The notes under the pieces were generated by a model, which was not told where the DNA came from, did not search any database, and worked only from the letters and a program-made list of their open reading frames with translations. From NCBI GenBank assembly GCA_020634975.1, contig JACKAQ010000006.1, positions 1 through 64,000 on the forward strand: a stretch of DNA of 64,000 nucleotides, written 5' to 3'. Positions 16,680 through 25,119 of the stretch are shown piece by piece. The stretch's first letter is position 1. The number at the start of each line of letters is the position of its first letter. The translations under genes and the position numbers were made by a program. Source of the DNA: JACKAQ01 sp020634975 [NCBI: Calditrichia bacterium] (GTDB taxonomy: Bacteria > Calditrichota > Calditrichia > RBG-13-44-9).

Positions 16680-18347
16680 ATGATCAGAAATACAGTGCTG
16701 GTTTTTTTGCTGATGTTTATGGCAATACATCATTTAAATTATGCGATTGCACAGGATGGTTCGCCAAAATCCAATGTTGAAACCGCCGATATCCGCGCTG
16801 CGGAAAAGCTGATCGGGCTGAAGCTAACCGAAGCTGAACGCGATTCGATGCTCGACGGCATTCGCGAAAATGCCGACAAATATGAGGATATCCGCAGTGT
16901 GAATCTGTCGAACAGCGTGTGGCCGGCGATGATGTTCAACCCGATTCCCGTCGGTAAATCGTTCGATAGCGAGCAAATTCCATTTCAAATTGATCGCCCG
17001 GAAAATGTGCGGCGTCCGGCAAATCTGGAAGATGTCGCATTTTGGTCAATTCCCGAATTGGCGGAGATGATTCGCACCCGGCAAGTCACATCGCTGGAAC
17101 TCACCCAAATGTATCTCGCGCGATTGAAAAAATATGGTCCGAAGCTCGAATGCGTGATCACACTGACCGAAAATTTGGCGCTGGCGCAGGCAAAACGTGC
17201 AGATGCGGAAATCGCCGAAGGCAACTATCGCGGGATGCTGCATGGCATCCCGTATGGCGCAAAAGATTTGCTGGCGGTAAAAGGCTACAAAACCACCTGG
17301 GGCGCGATGCCGTTCAAAGATCAGGAATTTGATACGGATGCCACGGTTATTCAAAAATTGGAAGCCGCCGGTGCGGTGCTCGTCGCGAAACTGACGATGG
17401 GCGCTTTGGCGTGGGGCGATGTCTGGTTTGGCGGGAAAACCCGCAATCCGTGGAATATTGAGCAGGGCAGCAGCGGTTCCTCTGCCGGCTCCGGCTCGGC
17501 AACCAGCGCTGGCTTGGTGGCGTTCGCTATCGGGACGGAAACGTGGGGCAGCATTGTGAGTCCCGCGTCCCGCAACCGAATATCCGGTTTGCGTCCGACC
17601 TACGGACGAGTGAGCCGCACCGGCGCAATGGCGCTCAGTTGGTCGATGGACAAAATTGGCCCGCTGTGCCGCAGTACAGAGGATTGCGCGATCGTTTTCA
17701 ACGCAATTCTGGGACCGGACGGGCAGGACCAAACGCTGCATGATTTGCCGTTCAATTATCGTTCGGATTTCGATGTCAGACAGCTCCGGCTCGGCTATCT
17801 GAAAAGCGAATTTGAAAATGCTGATTCCGTCAGCCAGCCATTTTTGCAAGCTGCGCTGGATAATTTTTCAGAAATGGGTTACGAATTGATTCCGATCGAA
17901 TTGCCGGATTTACCCGTCTGGGATTTGTCGATCATCCTCGGCGCGGAGGCTGCCGCCGCATTCGATGCGCTCACGCGTTCCAACGATGACGATCTGCTGG
18001 TTCGTCAAATCAAAAACGCCTGGCCGAACGAATTCCGCACATCGCGATTTATTCCGGCGGTGGAATATATCAACGCCAACCGCATCCGCTATTTGTGGAT
18101 TCAGGAAATGGCCGCGTTGTTCGAGACGGTTGATGCATATATTTCACCCAGTTTTGGCGAAAATTTGCTGATTACCAATCTGACCGGCCATCCCTGCGTT
18201 GTGGTGCCGAACGGCGCGGCAGAGCAGAGCATCAGCTTTACCGGCAATTTGTTCGACGAAGCGACGATTCTGGCGCTCGCGAAACAATATCAGCAGGCAA
18301 CGGGTTTTCACAAGTTGCATCCGGATTTATCCGGGTTAGGTGAATAA
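16680..18347 (+). CDS. Exported amidase (amidase signature family)
   Basis: A 555-residue hydrolase with a signal peptide (residues 1-25, ending YAIAQ). The amidase-signature core has catalytic Lys195 (GAKDLL), the glycine/serine loop EQGSSGSSAGSG at 261-272 with the cis-serine, and nucleophile Ser291 in GTETWGSIVSP. The canonical loop has GG before this serine; here it is WG. It cleaves amide bonds in the periplasm; the closest functional types are aryl or peptide amidases, and the GatA role is unlikely given the export signal. About 110 residues precede the core. GGAG upstream supports ATG 16680. It follows the AEC permease closely, which may move a product. Confidence 0.88.
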   Translation: MIRNTVLVFLLMFMAIHHLNYAIAQDGSPKSNVETADIRAAEKLIGLKLTEAERDSMLDGIRENADKYEDIRSVNLSNSVWPAMMFNPIPVGKSFDSEQIPFQIDRPENVRRPANLEDVAFWSIPELAEMIRTRQVTSLELTQMYLARLKKYGPKLECVITLTENLALAQAKRADAEIAEGNYRGMLHGIPYGAKDLLAVKGYKTTWGAMPFKDQEFDTDATVIQKLEAAGAVLVAKLTMGALAWGDVWFGGKTRNPWNIEQGSSGSSAGSGSATSAGLVAFAIGTETWGSIVSPASRNRISGLRPTYGRVSRTGAMALSWSMDKIGPLCRSTEDCAIVFNAILGPDGQDQTLHDLPFNYRSDFDVRQLRLGYLKSEFENADSVSQPFLQAALDNFSEMGYELIPIELPDLPVWDLSIILGAEAAAAFDALTRSNDDDLLVRQIKNAWPNEFRTSRFIPAVEYINANRIRYLWIQEMAALFETVDAYISPSFGENLLITNLTGHPCVVVPNGAAEQSISFTGNLFDEATILALAKQYQQATGFHKLHPDLSGLGE

Positions 18348-18403
18348 CATCGCAGAAATTTTGAAAAAAATTACAATTGGAAACTATTGATCTACTTCAT
18401 AAG

Positions 18404-18497
18404 CCCCGACGTTTGCTGTTATAAATTTACTCCGTATTTAATGTCGTAAATGAAAGCTACGTTGGGGTTTAGGGGTAAACCCTCCGTTTACTTTCAT
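18404..18497 (+). promoter_or_regulatory. Nested inverted repeats upstream of roadblock cluster
   Basis: An inner hairpin, GGGTTTA/TAAACCC (18465-18471 with 18476-18482, loop GGGG), is enclosed by ATGAAAG/CTTTCAT (18450-18456 with 18491-18497). CCCCGACGT (18404-18412) can instead pair with ACGTTGGGG (18459-18467) with one mismatch, overlapping the inner hairpin. It lies about 110 bases before the first roadblock gene and could be a leader switch, a terminator remnant or chance. The rest of 18348-18608 shows no gene. Confidence 0.35.
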
Positions 18498-18608
18498 GGT
18501 AACATAAGGTATTGTTTTTAAGCAATTTGAACAGTTGGTTCGATGGAGTAACTTTTTCTCCGGATGATATTTTTATAAATAATACTAATTCACTATGGAG
18601 GGTTTATC

Positions 18609-18980
18609 ATGTCCCAAACGACATCCCAAAAATTGCAGGCGATTCTCAAAAATTTTCAATCCAGCACGCCGGATATCGAAGGTGTAGCTGTTGCAAGTGA
18701 CGACGGATTGGTGATCGCGTCCCGTTTACCGGAAGATGTTGAAGAAGATCGCGTTGGTGCAATGAGTGCGGCAATTTTGTCGCTCGGCGAACGCAGCTCA
18801 GACGAGCTTAATCGCGGCGATGTAAAGCAAGTGCTCGTCAAAGGCGAAAACGGATATGTGGTGTTGATGAACGTTGGCAGCGAATCTGTGCTCATCACCA
18901 TGACCACCGAAAACGTAAAACTGGGGCTATTGTTTCTGGAACTGAAACGTGCCGCAGAAGAATTGCGCAAAGCGCTGTAA
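18609..18980 (+). CDS. Roadblock/LC7 domain protein
   Basis: A 123-residue single roadblock/LC7 domain, the fold of bacterial MglB that regulates small Ras-like GTPases. The visible pattern is helix 1 (SQKLQAILKNFQSS), the strand pair EGVAVASDDGLVIASRLP, helix 2 with SAAILSLGERSSDEL, strands KQVLVKGENGYVVLMNVG and SVLITMTT, and C-terminal helix LGLLFLELKRAAEELRKAL. It probably forms dimers. GGAGGG precedes the ATG. No MglA-type GTPase gene lies in the window. A terminator follows, but the next three genes repeat the same domain pairing, so it is best read as the first member of the roadblock-protoglobin cluster. Confidence 0.88.
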   Translation: MSQTTSQKLQAILKNFQSSTPDIEGVAVASDDGLVIASRLPEDVEEDRVGAMSAAILSLGERSSDELNRGDVKQVLVKGENGYVVLMNVGSESVLITMTTENVKLGLLFLELKRAAEELRKAL

Positions 18981-18999
18981 TGGTTGAACCGGTATTTCC

Positions 19000-19036
19000 G
19001 GAGGCAACCCGCAAATCGCGTTGCCTCCTTTTCTTT
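19000..19036 (+). terminator. Terminator or attenuator inside roadblock-protoglobin cluster
   Basis: GGAGGCAA (19000-19007) pairs with TTGCCTCC (19021-19028), followed by TTTTCTTTT. It lies 19 bases past the first roadblock gene and 36 bases before the protoglobin start, so it would raise expression of the first gene over the rest. Confidence 0.75.
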
Positions 19037-19071
19037 TGCTAAACGAACGATCACCCGATCCGCGAGGACAC

Positions 19072-19668
19072 ATGTTTGAAATTTTGAAAACGCTGGTGAA
19101 AACCACCGGCTTATCCAAACGCGATTTTACAGTGCTCACAGAAGCCGCCACCACGCTCGAAGTTTGGGGTCCGGAAGTCGCGGATATTTTTTACGACAGC
19201 ATTTTGGCGCATCAACCGACCGCAAATCTCATTCAACCGGAAGAAAAAGAACGACACAGAGAACAATTGCTCAACTGGTATTGTCAACTGTTTACGGATG
19301 ATTTCAGCAAAACATTCTGGCGGGCGCAATGGCTGGTTGGGCTGGTGCATGTCAAACGGAATATTCCCATCCACACCGTGATTGCCGGAATGAGCCGCAT
19401 CCAACTGTATTTTTTGGCCAAATGTTTGCACGAATTTGAGCCGGATTACGCCCGTATTGTATACGGCGCATTCAAAAGACTCACAGATGTGGTTACCGGA
19501 TTATTTGTCGAAGGATTTTTTGAAACCTATTTTGAAGCTTTCCGCAAAACCTCAGGAATCAAACAAAAAGTGATTCACAATATGGTGCAAATGGAGCTGA
19601 ATAAATTGATTGAACACGACAGGCAGCAGCTCCAACAATTGTTCAAAAAGGAACAGACCGGTAACTAA
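19072..19668 (+). CDS. Stand-alone protoglobin-domain protein
   Basis: A 198-residue, all-helical protein of the protoglobin/globin-coupled-sensor heme fold, without any attached output domain. His93 in WLVGLVHVKRNIP is the likely proximal heme ligand, in the position and context (G-x-x-H, then a G about 13 residues later) used by globin-coupled sensors. The N-terminal helix (MFEILKTLVKTTGLSKRDF) and the C-terminal helix pair complete the fold. ATG 19072 follows GAGGA; the frame from 19021 overlaps the terminator. It is homologous to the protein at 20113, and lies between two roadblock genes. It likely senses a gas (oxygen, NO or CO) and signals by protein contact. Confidence 0.8.
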   Translation: MFEILKTLVKTTGLSKRDFTVLTEAATTLEVWGPEVADIFYDSILAHQPTANLIQPEEKERHREQLLNWYCQLFTDDFSKTFWRAQWLVGLVHVKRNIPIHTVIAGMSRIQLYFLAKCLHEFEPDYARIVYGAFKRLTDVVTGLFVEGFFETYFEAFRKTSGIKQKVIHNMVQMELNKLIEHDRQQLQQLFKKEQTGN

Positions 19669-19692
19669 ACCGGAAAAGTTGTACCAGTACGA

Positions 19693-20097
19693 ATGAAACG
19701 AAATAAAATGAACAAAATAGCAACCTTTCAAAGCCGGTTAGAAAAAGAATTAAAAACGCTGATGACCGAAGGTAACCTGCTCGGCGCGGCATTAATGGAC
19801 CAAACCGGATTACTGATTGCCGCCAGTGGCGATACCGAATTCATGCAAACCGCCGAACTGAGCGCCTGGCTGAGCATGTTGGCGCAGGATCGATTGCAGG
19901 GTTTGCGCATCGATGAAACGACATTTGTCATCGAAAACCGGCTGCGGCTGGTGAACCGGTTGTTTGGCATCGGGCAGCGGCGGTTTGTGATGTTGCTGAT
20001 GTTGCGCCCGGATCAGCCGTATCACTACCTTTCCGATCGCGCAATTACAACGATGAGCGAATTGTTAACGCAACGTTATCCAAAAAAACTACTCTAA
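19693..20097 (+). CDS. Roadblock/LC7-like protein
   Basis: A 134-residue protein that shows the roadblock/LC7 layout: helix FQSRLEKELKTLMTEG, strands LLGAALMDQTGLLIAASGD, helix AELSAWLSMLAQDRLQGL, strands TTFVIENRLRLVNRLF and FVMLLMLRP, and a C-terminal helix. It is more diverged than the roadblock protein at 18609, and assignment rests on this pattern. An internal ATG at 19708 is an alternative start. It starts 24 bases after the first protoglobin gene and ends 15 bases before the second, so these three genes are surely co-transcribed. Confidence 0.68.
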   Translation: MKRNKMNKIATFQSRLEKELKTLMTEGNLLGAALMDQTGLLIAASGDTEFMQTAELSAWLSMLAQDRLQGLRIDETTFVIENRLRLVNRLFGIGQRRFVMLLMLRPDQPYHYLSDRAITTMSELLTQRYPKKLL

Positions 20098-20112
20098 ATC
20101 GAGGGAAATCAA

Positions 20113-20676
20113 ATGGATGCAGTTCTGGAAAATCTGATCAAACTGACCGGCGTTGTCCCCCGCGATTTTGATACGCTCAACGAGGTTGCGCCGCAAATTG
20201 AGGTGTGGGAACCGGCTATCGTGAAAATATTTTACGACACGCTGTATTCGCATTCGGCAACAAACGCCATTTTTAAATCGGACGAAAGACCGGATCGCGA
20301 AGCGACGTTCAGCAATTGGTATCGCCAATTAATTCATGCCAAATACGATCCGATGTTTTGGAAACACCAATGGTTTGTGGGACTGATTCACATCAAAAGG
20401 GAAGTTCGCAACCACATGATGCTCGGGATGATCAGCCGGGTGCAAACGTTTTTTCTGGCGCAATGCATGAACGAATTTCAGGGTGTGCAGGCGTTGAAAG
20501 TTTACGGCGCTTTCAAACGGATTACCGATGTCATCGCCGGGCTAATTGCGGAAGGCTATTTCGAAAAGTATCTGGAAGCGATGGAAAAAATGTCCGGCAT
20601 AAAAACCAAAGTTGTGGAACGAATGGTGAAATTGGAAATCGACACGATGATCAAAGAATTTCGTGCAAACTCATAA
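20113..20676 (+). CDS. Stand-alone protoglobin-domain protein, second copy
   Basis: A 187-residue paralogue of the protein at 19072. Shared blocks are VWEPAIVKIFYDTLYSH, the FSNWYRQL/LLNWYCQL segment, FWKHQWFVGLIHIKREV with candidate proximal His93, and VYGAFKRITDVIAGLIAEGYFEKYLEAM. The His falls at the same residue number in both. No kinase, cyclase or methyl-accepting domain follows, unlike typical globin-coupled sensors. GAGGGAAA lies before the ATG. A strong terminator ends the cluster. The duplication of both partners suggests two matched sensor-adaptor pairs. Confidence 0.8.
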   Translation: MDAVLENLIKLTGVVPRDFDTLNEVAPQIEVWEPAIVKIFYDTLYSHSATNAIFKSDERPDREATFSNWYRQLIHAKYDPMFWKHQWFVGLIHIKREVRNHMMLGMISRVQTFFLAQCMNEFQGVQALKVYGAFKRITDVIAGLIAEGYFEKYLEAMEKMSGIKTKVVERMVKLEIDTMIKEFRANS

Positions 20677-20689
20677 AAAATAATCTGTT

Positions 20690-20713
20690 GCCCGGAAATT
20701 TCCGGGCTTTTTT
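20690..20713 (+). terminator. Terminator of roadblock-protoglobin cluster
   Basis: GCCCGGAAATTTCCGGGC (20690-20707) is a perfect palindrome followed by six T. It is 13 bases past the second protoglobin stop. Confidence 0.92.
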
Positions 20714-20725
20714 CTGCAACTTTTT

Positions 20726-21472
20726 TTACCGCAGCACCATTTCTCCGTCAAATAATTCAATATTCGTGTACGGCAAATCGTTGATATCAAATTTGCCGGT
20801 GGTTTGTTTGCGAACAAACGGCAACGCCAGCAAATCGCTGATCTGGTAAGTCACTTTACCAACGGTGAGGGTTGCATCTTTGCTGATGGTCAGCATATTT
20901 TCCGAGATTACCGGAATGCCGGCGCATTTCAAATAAATTTCCGATTGATCGCTGCCCACCATTTTTTCCAGAAACGATTCCAGCGTTTGCAATCGTTTTG
21001 GCAATTTTTGCCAGGGAATCTGGCTGTAATTGAGCACGGTTTCCACAGAAACGCCTTCCGGCGTAATGGTACTGCGAATGGCGTTGATGTAATCTGTTTC
21101 ATTCGGCGGCAGGTTCTGATGGGCAAACGTTTTGGCCATTGCGCTGAGCATTTCATCGCTGATGCGGAATCCGTCTGCCCGGCGATCGGTTTCGTCGAGT
21201 TTTTTGACCAATTGCCGAACATCGGCGCGATTCAGTTTTTTGGCCGGTTGTTGCCGGATTTCGTTCAAGGCTGCGGGCGGTTCAAATTGTTTCGCGAGCG
21301 AATCGATCACGGCAACTTCTGCTGTCCGCTGCTGTTCCTGCCGGTACCAATCCGGCAAATAATTGAACCTGCTCAGATAAACAAATAATCCAACCACCAC
21401 CACAATCATCACAAATAACAACAGCCACCACCAGCTTTTGCGTTTTCCGGCATCTTTTTTACTGAATTTCAT
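20726..21472 (-). CDS. Hypothetical single-pass membrane protein
   Basis: A 248-residue protein that I do not recognise. A short basic N-terminus (MKFSKKDAGKRKSWWW) is followed by one membrane helix at about residues 14-34, so the remaining 210 residues should be periplasmic. These comprise a helical region (about 40-165) and a C-terminal beta-rich part (TLTISKDATLTVGKVTYQISDLL, ending IELFDGEMVLR). AGGA nine bases upstream supports the start. It converges on the terminator of the protoglobin cluster and has no operon partner. Function cannot be inferred. Confidence 0.65.
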   Translation of the reverse strand: MKFSKKDAGKRKSWWWLLLFVMIVVVVGLFVYLSRFNYLPDWYRQEQQRTAEVAVIDSLAKQFEPPAALNEIRQQPAKKLNRADVRQLVKKLDETDRRADGFRISDEMLSAMAKTFAHQNLPPNETDYINAIRSTITPEGVSVETVLNYSQIPWQKLPKRLQTLESFLEKMVGSDQSEIYLKCAGIPVISENMLTISKDATLTVGKVTYQISDLLALPFVRKQTTGKFDINDLPYTNIELFDGEMVLR

Positions 21473-21568
21473 TCGCTATCATCCTGATCTTTTTGATTTT
21501 GAATCGCACAGGCAATGTTTTACATTTATCGCACCGATTTCCATTTTCATTACTGCGGAGTTAAAAAT

Positions 21569-24028
21569 ATGTTCTCACCTGCGTTTTTTCGAACCCTTTT
21601 TACAATTTTCGGAGTCATTTTTATGATGAATACCGCGTTTGGAAAATATCAGCACCTCGGCAATTTGCAATCGTTTCAGCGCACAGAAAACGGCATCGAA
21701 TTGATATGCGAAGGTGATGTAAAAGTAATCTTAACGTTCTATAAATCGAACATGTTCCGCGTTACGCTGGAGCATCCCGGATATCCGAACGACTTGCTCA
21801 CATCGCCGCTGGTTGACCGGATGTGGGAACCGGTTGCCCTCCAATTTCAGGAGGAAGATATACATTTAAGGCTCGATACCAAAGATTTGAGTGTTTTGAT
21901 TCACAAAATGCCCTGCCGTATTTCTGTGCTGGATGCGCGCGGCAATGTGATCAACCGGGACGATCCCGGAATGGGTATCGGTTGGGATGGAAATGAGGTG
22001 CGCAACTGGAAATCGCTCGGCAACAACGAACGCTTTTTCGGGCTCGGCGAGAAAACCGGGAATGTCGATAAATATCGCCGCGAATGGGTCATGTGGAACA
22101 GCGACACACCCGCATATAATGATAAAACTGATCCGGTTTACCAGAGCATCCCATTTTTTGTGGGGCTGCACAATCAGCAGGCTTACGGGATTTATTTCAA
22201 CAACAGCTACCGGACAGTGTTTAATTTTGGCGCCGGCAACGAACGCTATTCATCGTTTTCCGCGGATGGCGGCCCGCTGGATTATTTTTTCATCTACGGA
22301 CCGCAAATCAGCTCGGTAGTTACCACTTATTCCGAACTGACCGGGCGGACTTTTTTACCGCCGTTGTGGTCACTCGGTTATCAGCAGTGTCGCTGGAGCT
22401 ATTATCCCGAAAGCGAAGTGCTGAACCTCGCAAAAACTTTCCGCGAGAAGCAAATTCCTGCCGATGTTATTTATCTCGATATTCATTACATGGACGGATA
22501 TCGCGTATTTACGTGGGATAAGCAGCGATTCCGCAATCCGGTAAACATGCTCAACATTTTGCAGGATATGGGATTCAAAGTAATTCCCATCATCGATCCG
22601 GGTGTGAAACAGGATGAAAATTACCGCGTTGCGCAGGAAGGGCTTGCCGGCGATCATTTTGTTAAATACCCCGATGGTGAAGTTTATGTCGGCGAAGTGT
22701 GGCCGTCGTACGCATTTTTCCCCGATTTCAGTCGCCCGCAAACGCGGGATTGGTGGGGCAGCCATTTGGCAACGATGCTCGATTCCGGCATCGACGGATT
22801 CTGGAACGATATGAACGAACCGGCGGTTTGGGGACAGGCGTTTCCCACCGAAGTGCTCGCGGAAGATGGCGGAAAATTCAGCAGTTTCAAAAAAATGCAC
22901 AATTTATACGGCTTCCAAATGGCGCAGGCAACGTTTGACGCTTTCCGGAAATATCGCCCGAACCAGCGCCCGTTTATCGTTACGCGGGCGGGTTTTGCCG
23001 GGGAGCAGCGCATCACTTCCGTTTGGCTCGGCGATAATTCGTCCACATGGGCGGATCTGGAATTGGGCATTCGCATGATGTTGGGAATGGGGCTTTCCGG
23101 CGTGCCGTTTACGGGCACGGATGTCGGTGGATTTATCGGCACGCCCACACCGGAATTGTATGCCCGCTGGATTCAGGTTGGCGCGATGTCGCCGTTTTTC
23201 CGCACACACACGGTGGAAAACAGTTCGTCGCAGGAACCGTGGTCGTTCGGCGAAACGGTGGAGGGCATCAGCAAAAAATTTATCGAAAAACGCTACCGGA
23301 TGTTGCCCTATTTTTACTCGCTGATGTGGGAAGCCAGCGAATCCGGCACGCCGCTGCTGCGCCCGTTGTTCTGGCATTTTCAGGATGACGAATCAGTTTA
23401 TCAAACCGAATTCCAGCACCAGTTTCTGCTCGGCGAAAACCTGCTGGTTGCGCCCGTCACCCGCGATGGCGAACGGCTCAAAAAAGTGTATCTGCCGGAA
23501 GGCGATTGGTTAAATCTAAAAGACGAAACCATTTACAGCGGTGGCAAAACGATAATTGTGGAAGCACCGCTGGATGAATTGCCGATGTTTTTGCGCAGCG
23601 GCGGGATTCTTCCCGAGCAGCCGGTTCGTCAGCACACCGGTGCGGATGCGCCAAACGAGCTGTCGCTGGACGTGTTTTCTGCTAACGATTACGGCAGTTT
23701 TTTGCTCTATGAGGATGATGGCGAAAGTATGGCTTATCAAAATGATGCCTACCGGCTCACCCAATTCGAAATCAATGTTACCAAAGATCACAGCCTGTTT
23801 TCGCGGAATGTGCTCAACAGCGGATTCGGCGCAGCCGGACGCGAACTGAGCGTAAAATTCCACGGCATTGCTGCAGCACCGGCGCAGGTTTCGCTCAATA
23901 AAAATCATCTGCATTTGCTGAACAGCAGCAGCGAATCCGGCACCGGCTATTTTTTTGACGCGGAAAAACGGGTGCTGACCGTCAAATTTATCGAATCTGA
24001 AACGGCACAAACCATTACGATCCGATGA
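21569..24028 (+). CDS. Glycoside hydrolase family 31 (alpha-glucosidase type), exported
   Basis: An 819-residue retaining alpha-glycosidase. The signal peptide is residues 1-25. It has an N-terminal beta-sandwich with KTGNVDKYRREWVMWNSD, then the TIM barrel with the signature GFWNDMNEPAVWG carrying nucleophile Asp414 and the acid/base region VWLGDNSSTWADL (Asp489). The proximal and distal C-terminal beta domains follow, with LPEGDWLNL and LYEDDGESMAY. Likely substrates are alpha-1,4/1,6-glucans or maltooligosaccharides, hydrolysed in the periplasm. CGGAG before ATG 21569 fixes the start. Its last four bases overlap the start of the oxidoreductase gene, so they are translationally coupled. Confidence 0.93.
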   Translation: MFSPAFFRTLFTIFGVIFMMNTAFGKYQHLGNLQSFQRTENGIELICEGDVKVILTFYKSNMFRVTLEHPGYPNDLLTSPLVDRMWEPVALQFQEEDIHLRLDTKDLSVLIHKMPCRISVLDARGNVINRDDPGMGIGWDGNEVRNWKSLGNNERFFGLGEKTGNVDKYRREWVMWNSDTPAYNDKTDPVYQSIPFFVGLHNQQAYGIYFNNSYRTVFNFGAGNERYSSFSADGGPLDYFFIYGPQISSVVTTYSELTGRTFLPPLWSLGYQQCRWSYYPESEVLNLAKTFREKQIPADVIYLDIHYMDGYRVFTWDKQRFRNPVNMLNILQDMGFKVIPIIDPGVKQDENYRVAQEGLAGDHFVKYPDGEVYVGEVWPSYAFFPDFSRPQTRDWWGSHLATMLDSGIDGFWNDMNEPAVWGQAFPTEVLAEDGGKFSSFKKMHNLYGFQMAQATFDAFRKYRPNQRPFIVTRAGFAGEQRITSVWLGDNSSTWADLELGIRMMLGMGLSGVPFTGTDVGGFIGTPTPELYARWIQVGAMSPFFRTHTVENSSSQEPWSFGETVEGISKKFIEKRYRMLPYFYSLMWEASESGTPLLRPLFWHFQDDESVYQTEFQHQFLLGENLLVAPVTRDGERLKKVYLPEGDWLNLKDETIYSGGKTIIVEAPLDELPMFLRSGGILPEQPVRQHTGADAPNELSLDVFSANDYGSFLLYEDDGESMAYQNDAYRLTQFEINVTKDHSLFSRNVLNSGFGAAGRELSVKFHGIAAAPAQVSLNKNHLHLLNSSSESGTGYFFDAEKRVLTVKFIESETAQTITIR

Positions 24029-25014
24029 CTTTTGAAATTTTAAAAGAAGTTCGCTGGGGCATCATCGGTTGCGGTAATGTGACCGAAGTGAAAAGCGGTC
24101 CGGCGTTTAACAAAATTCCCGGCTCATCGCTGGTTGCGGTGATGCGCCGCGATGCCCAAAAAGCAGCGGACTACGCCCGTCGCCACCACGTGCCGCGCTG
24201 GTTTTCGGATGCGGACCAACTGATCAACGATCCCGAAGTGAACGCGATTTATATCGCCACACCGCCGTCGTCGCACAAAGAATACACCGTTGCTGCAGCA
24301 ATCGCCGGGAAAGCGGTTTATGTGGAAAAACCGATGGCGCACAACGCAAAAGATTGTCTGCAAATGCGCAAAGTCTGCATCGAAAATAACGTACCGCTGT
24401 TTGTCGCGTATTATCGCCGGGCGCAGCCGCGATTTCTGAAAATCAAATCGCTGCTCGATAGTGGCGCAATCGGCGAACCGCGTGCGGTGACGATCACGCT
24501 GTTTCGCAGACCGGTTGAATCGGATATCGCCGCAGATAATTGGCGGGTGGACCCGGAAATTGCCGGTGGCGGCTATTTCGTCGATCTCGCATCGCACACG
24601 ATCGATTTGCTGCAATATTTGTTGGGCGACATCCGTTGGGTGAGCGGCATTTCCGGCAGGCAAATGGGGCGTTATCCGGCGGAGGACGCCGTTTGTGCAG
24701 CGTTCTGCATCGGCAAAAATGTGCAGGCAACCGGCATCTGGAATTTCAACACATTCACGGAAGTTGATCGCAACGAAATTGTCGGCAGCAACGGAAAAAT
24801 TACCTTCGCCACGTTTTTGGATGAACCGGTTATCCTCGAAACGAACGACGGCGTTCAACGATTTGAAATCCCGCAACCCCAACACGTTCAGCAACCGTTG
24901 ATCGAAACGATCGTGGCGGAATTGATGGGAAAAGGTAAATGCCCGAGCACCGGCGAAACCGCAGAGAATACCAATTCTGTGATGGAAATTATTCTGAAAA
25001 GCGTTAAAAGATAG
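24025..25014 (+). CDS. Gfo/Idh/MocA family oxidoreductase
   Basis: A 329-residue NAD(P)-dependent sugar or inositol dehydrogenase-like enzyme of the cytoplasm. The Rossmann motif WGIIGCGNVTEVKSGPAF is at residues 11-28. The family signature VYVEKPMAHN with its conserved EKP is at about 93-105. The C-terminal alpha/beta domain with GGGYFVDLASHTIDLLQYLLG supplies the catalytic histidine region. Its ATG overlaps the GH31 stop (ATGA), so the two proteins are made together. This suggests it oxidises or reduces a sugar released by the glucosidase, although the compartments differ. The exact substrate is unknown. Confidence 0.9.
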   Translation: MTFEILKEVRWGIIGCGNVTEVKSGPAFNKIPGSSLVAVMRRDAQKAADYARRHHVPRWFSDADQLINDPEVNAIYIATPPSSHKEYTVAAAIAGKAVYVEKPMAHNAKDCLQMRKVCIENNVPLFVAYYRRAQPRFLKIKSLLDSGAIGEPRAVTITLFRRPVESDIAADNWRVDPEIAGGGYFVDLASHTIDLLQYLLGDIRWVSGISGRQMGRYPAEDAVCAAFCIGKNVQATGIWNFNTFTEVDRNEIVGSNGKITFATFLDEPVILETNDGVQRFEIPQPQHVQQPLIETIVAELMGKGKCPSTGETAENTNSVMEIILKSVKR

Positions 25015-25119
25015 CCCGTTGCGCCGGAAAAATATTCGCTAATTGTGTTGCCAACCCCACTCTTTGATTTGTAGATTTTATCACAAGTGATTTGAAAATG
25101 GAAAAGCAGAGGAAATAGA

